Shown piece after piece: positions 6,230-6,899 of a DNA stretch of 6,899 nt (position 1 is the stretch's first letter; each line of letters begins with the position of its first letter). The stretch is taken from assembly GCA_947455015.1 (NCBI GenBank), contig CANGMY010000075.1:1-6899 (forward strand), read 5' to 3'. A program made the translations under genes and the position numbers. Source of the DNA: Microthrixaceae bacterium. GTDB taxonomy: Bacteria > Actinomycetota > Acidimicrobiia > Acidimicrobiales > Acidimicrobilacustridaceae. A model generated the notes under the pieces. It was not told the origin of the DNA. It was given only the letters and a program-made list of their open reading frames with translations, and did no database searches.

Positions 6230-6268
6230 CGAGTCGATTGCTCTGATGCAGCGCCAAAGAGCGACTCG
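6230..6268. repeat. Intergenic inverted repeat between the SDR gene and the upstream secreted-protein gene
   Basis: CGAGTCG (6230-6236) is complementary to CGACTCG (6262-6268), and CTCT (6241-6244) to AGAG (6258-6261). Together they can form an 11-bp stem with a 4-nt bulge and a 13-nt loop, filling most of the 63-bp gap. No T-run follows on the minus strand, so a standard intrinsic terminator is not supported; an attenuating hairpin or operator is possible. Confidence 0.35.
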
Positions 6269-6271
6269 CGC

Positions 6272-6899
6272 CTAGCCAGTGAACGCTGGTGCGACCGGAT
6301 CGGCTGGCGGCGCAGAAGTTGTCGTCGTGGTCGGAGGTTCCGGTCCCGTCAACGCGAGCACCAATGTCTTAAACGTCCCATCGAGGTAATCGCCAACGGC
6401 AGAACACTGCCAATCCGAAACACACGAGACGGAATTCATGTTGGTGCGAACTTGCGGCCCGGGACTGGGAGACGGCTGGATTGTCCAAGCGCTGCCATCC
6501 CACACCTCAACCAACGACCGTTGATAGGTAGACGTCGAATAGTCATTGTCGTGGTATTCACCCACAGAAACACAGAACGACACCGACAAACACGACATGC
6601 CAAATAAATAGTTCGATTCGGTCTGTGAAGTACTCGGTGACGCTTGCATCGACCAAGTACTGCCGTCCCACACCTGCACCATCGTTTCGTACACGTCTTC
6701 GTTGTTGATCGTATGAGCGCCCGCAGCTACACACCACGATGCAGACACACACGACAACGCTTCCAAATAGTTGTCTTCGGTCGGCGAAAAGCTTGGAGCG
6801 GACTGCATGGACCAGTTACTTCCATTCCACACCTGAGCCATGGGCTGATTCCTGCCCACTCGCATGAACGCGCCGACCGCGACACACCACGACGACGAC
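6272..6899 (-). CDS. Secreted Cys/Trp-repeat protein with Thr linker and C-terminal PAFTG tag (5' end outside window)
   Basis: The frame is open through the right edge, giving 208 visible residues; the ATG at 6865 sits inside a repeat and is not the start. The chain contains three complete repeats and part of a fourth, 51-56 residues each. The consensus is S-C-V-S-x-S-W-C-V-A-V-G followed by VWDGSxWSMQxSPS. Each carries a pair of cysteines six residues apart plus conserved Trp, matching a repeat I associate with secreted actinobacterial proteins, possibly propeller blades; the fold is inferred. After the last repeat, PEPPTTTTTSAPPA forms a linker to DPVAPAFTG and a TAG stop. The signal peptide would lie outside the window, so secretion is inferred from the Cys-rich repeats, the linker and the shared tag. 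The SDR start lies 63 bp downstream. Confidence 0.85.
   Translation of the reverse strand, partial: SSSWCVAVGAFMRVGRNQPMAQVWNGSNWSMQSAPSFSPTEDNYLEALSCVSASWCVAAGAHTINNEDVYETMVQVWDGSTWSMQASPSTSQTESNYLFGMSCLSVSFCVSVGEYHDNDYSTSTYQRSLVEVWDGSAWTIQPSPSPGPQVRTNMNSVSCVSDWQCSAVGDYLDGTFKTLVLALTGPEPPTTTTTSAPPADPVAPAFTG
6275..6301 (-). other. C-terminal tag codons of the Cys/Trp-repeat protein (DPVAPAFTG)
   Basis: Last nine codons before TAG. Compared with the other two tags, Gly, Thr, Ala and Pro all use different synonymous codons (GGC, ACT, GCG, CCA), while the PAFTG residues are unchanged. Confidence 0.6.

Noticed and set aside
6080..6607. Plus-strand 175-codon frame over the SDR start and the Cys/Trp-repeat gene
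   Set aside because: It spans two well-supported minus-strand genes and their intergenic gap and has no family features.

Overview
The window looks like a moderately high-GC actinobacterial chromosome. The left-hand genes sample at about 68% GC and the surface-protein gene around 5.0-5.5 kb at about 45-47%. An Acidimicrobiia-type organism is an inference from the style of the CysRS-like domain and the secreted Cys/Trp repeat protein; no marker gene proves it.

Layout. (1) 1-603, plus strand: the 3' part of a gene whose C-terminus matches the DALR_2 and tail region of cysteinyl-tRNA synthetases. (2) 604-3259, minus strand: a compact three-gene ABC importer for a divalent metal, probably zinc. 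The order of transcription is lipoprotein, ATPase, permease, with 4-bp start/stop overlaps. Its last stop codon touches the stop of the CysRS-like gene (TGATCA, 601-606). (3) 3311-3439: a broken copy of the 3' end of a short-chain dehydrogenase (SDR) gene, lying just upstream of the importer. (4) 3454-4842 and 4955-5476, minus strand: two secreted beta-rich proteins, an eight-repeat YVTN-type propeller with an FN3 domain and a small Calx-beta-like sandwich protein. (5) 5513-6208, minus strand: the intact SDR gene. (6) 6272 to the right edge, minus strand: the C-terminal part of a third secreted protein built from Cys/Trp repeats of 51-56 residues.

Two observations stand out. First, the three secreted proteins have unrelated bodies, yet all end in exactly the same way: P-x-x-PAFTG or the variant L-V-A-PAFTG, followed at once by a stop. 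The codons differ at synonymous positions. This looks like a short C-terminal sorting or attachment tag. It resembles an LAxTG sortase signal, but the hydrophobic segment and basic tail are absent. Second, the two genes at 3454-5476 lie between a complete SDR gene and a direct-repeat fragment of the same 3' end, exactly 2211 bp apart and colinear. This indicates that the surface-protein cassette was inserted or duplicated between the SDR gene and the metal importer, leaving the importer's promoter inside a gene remnant.
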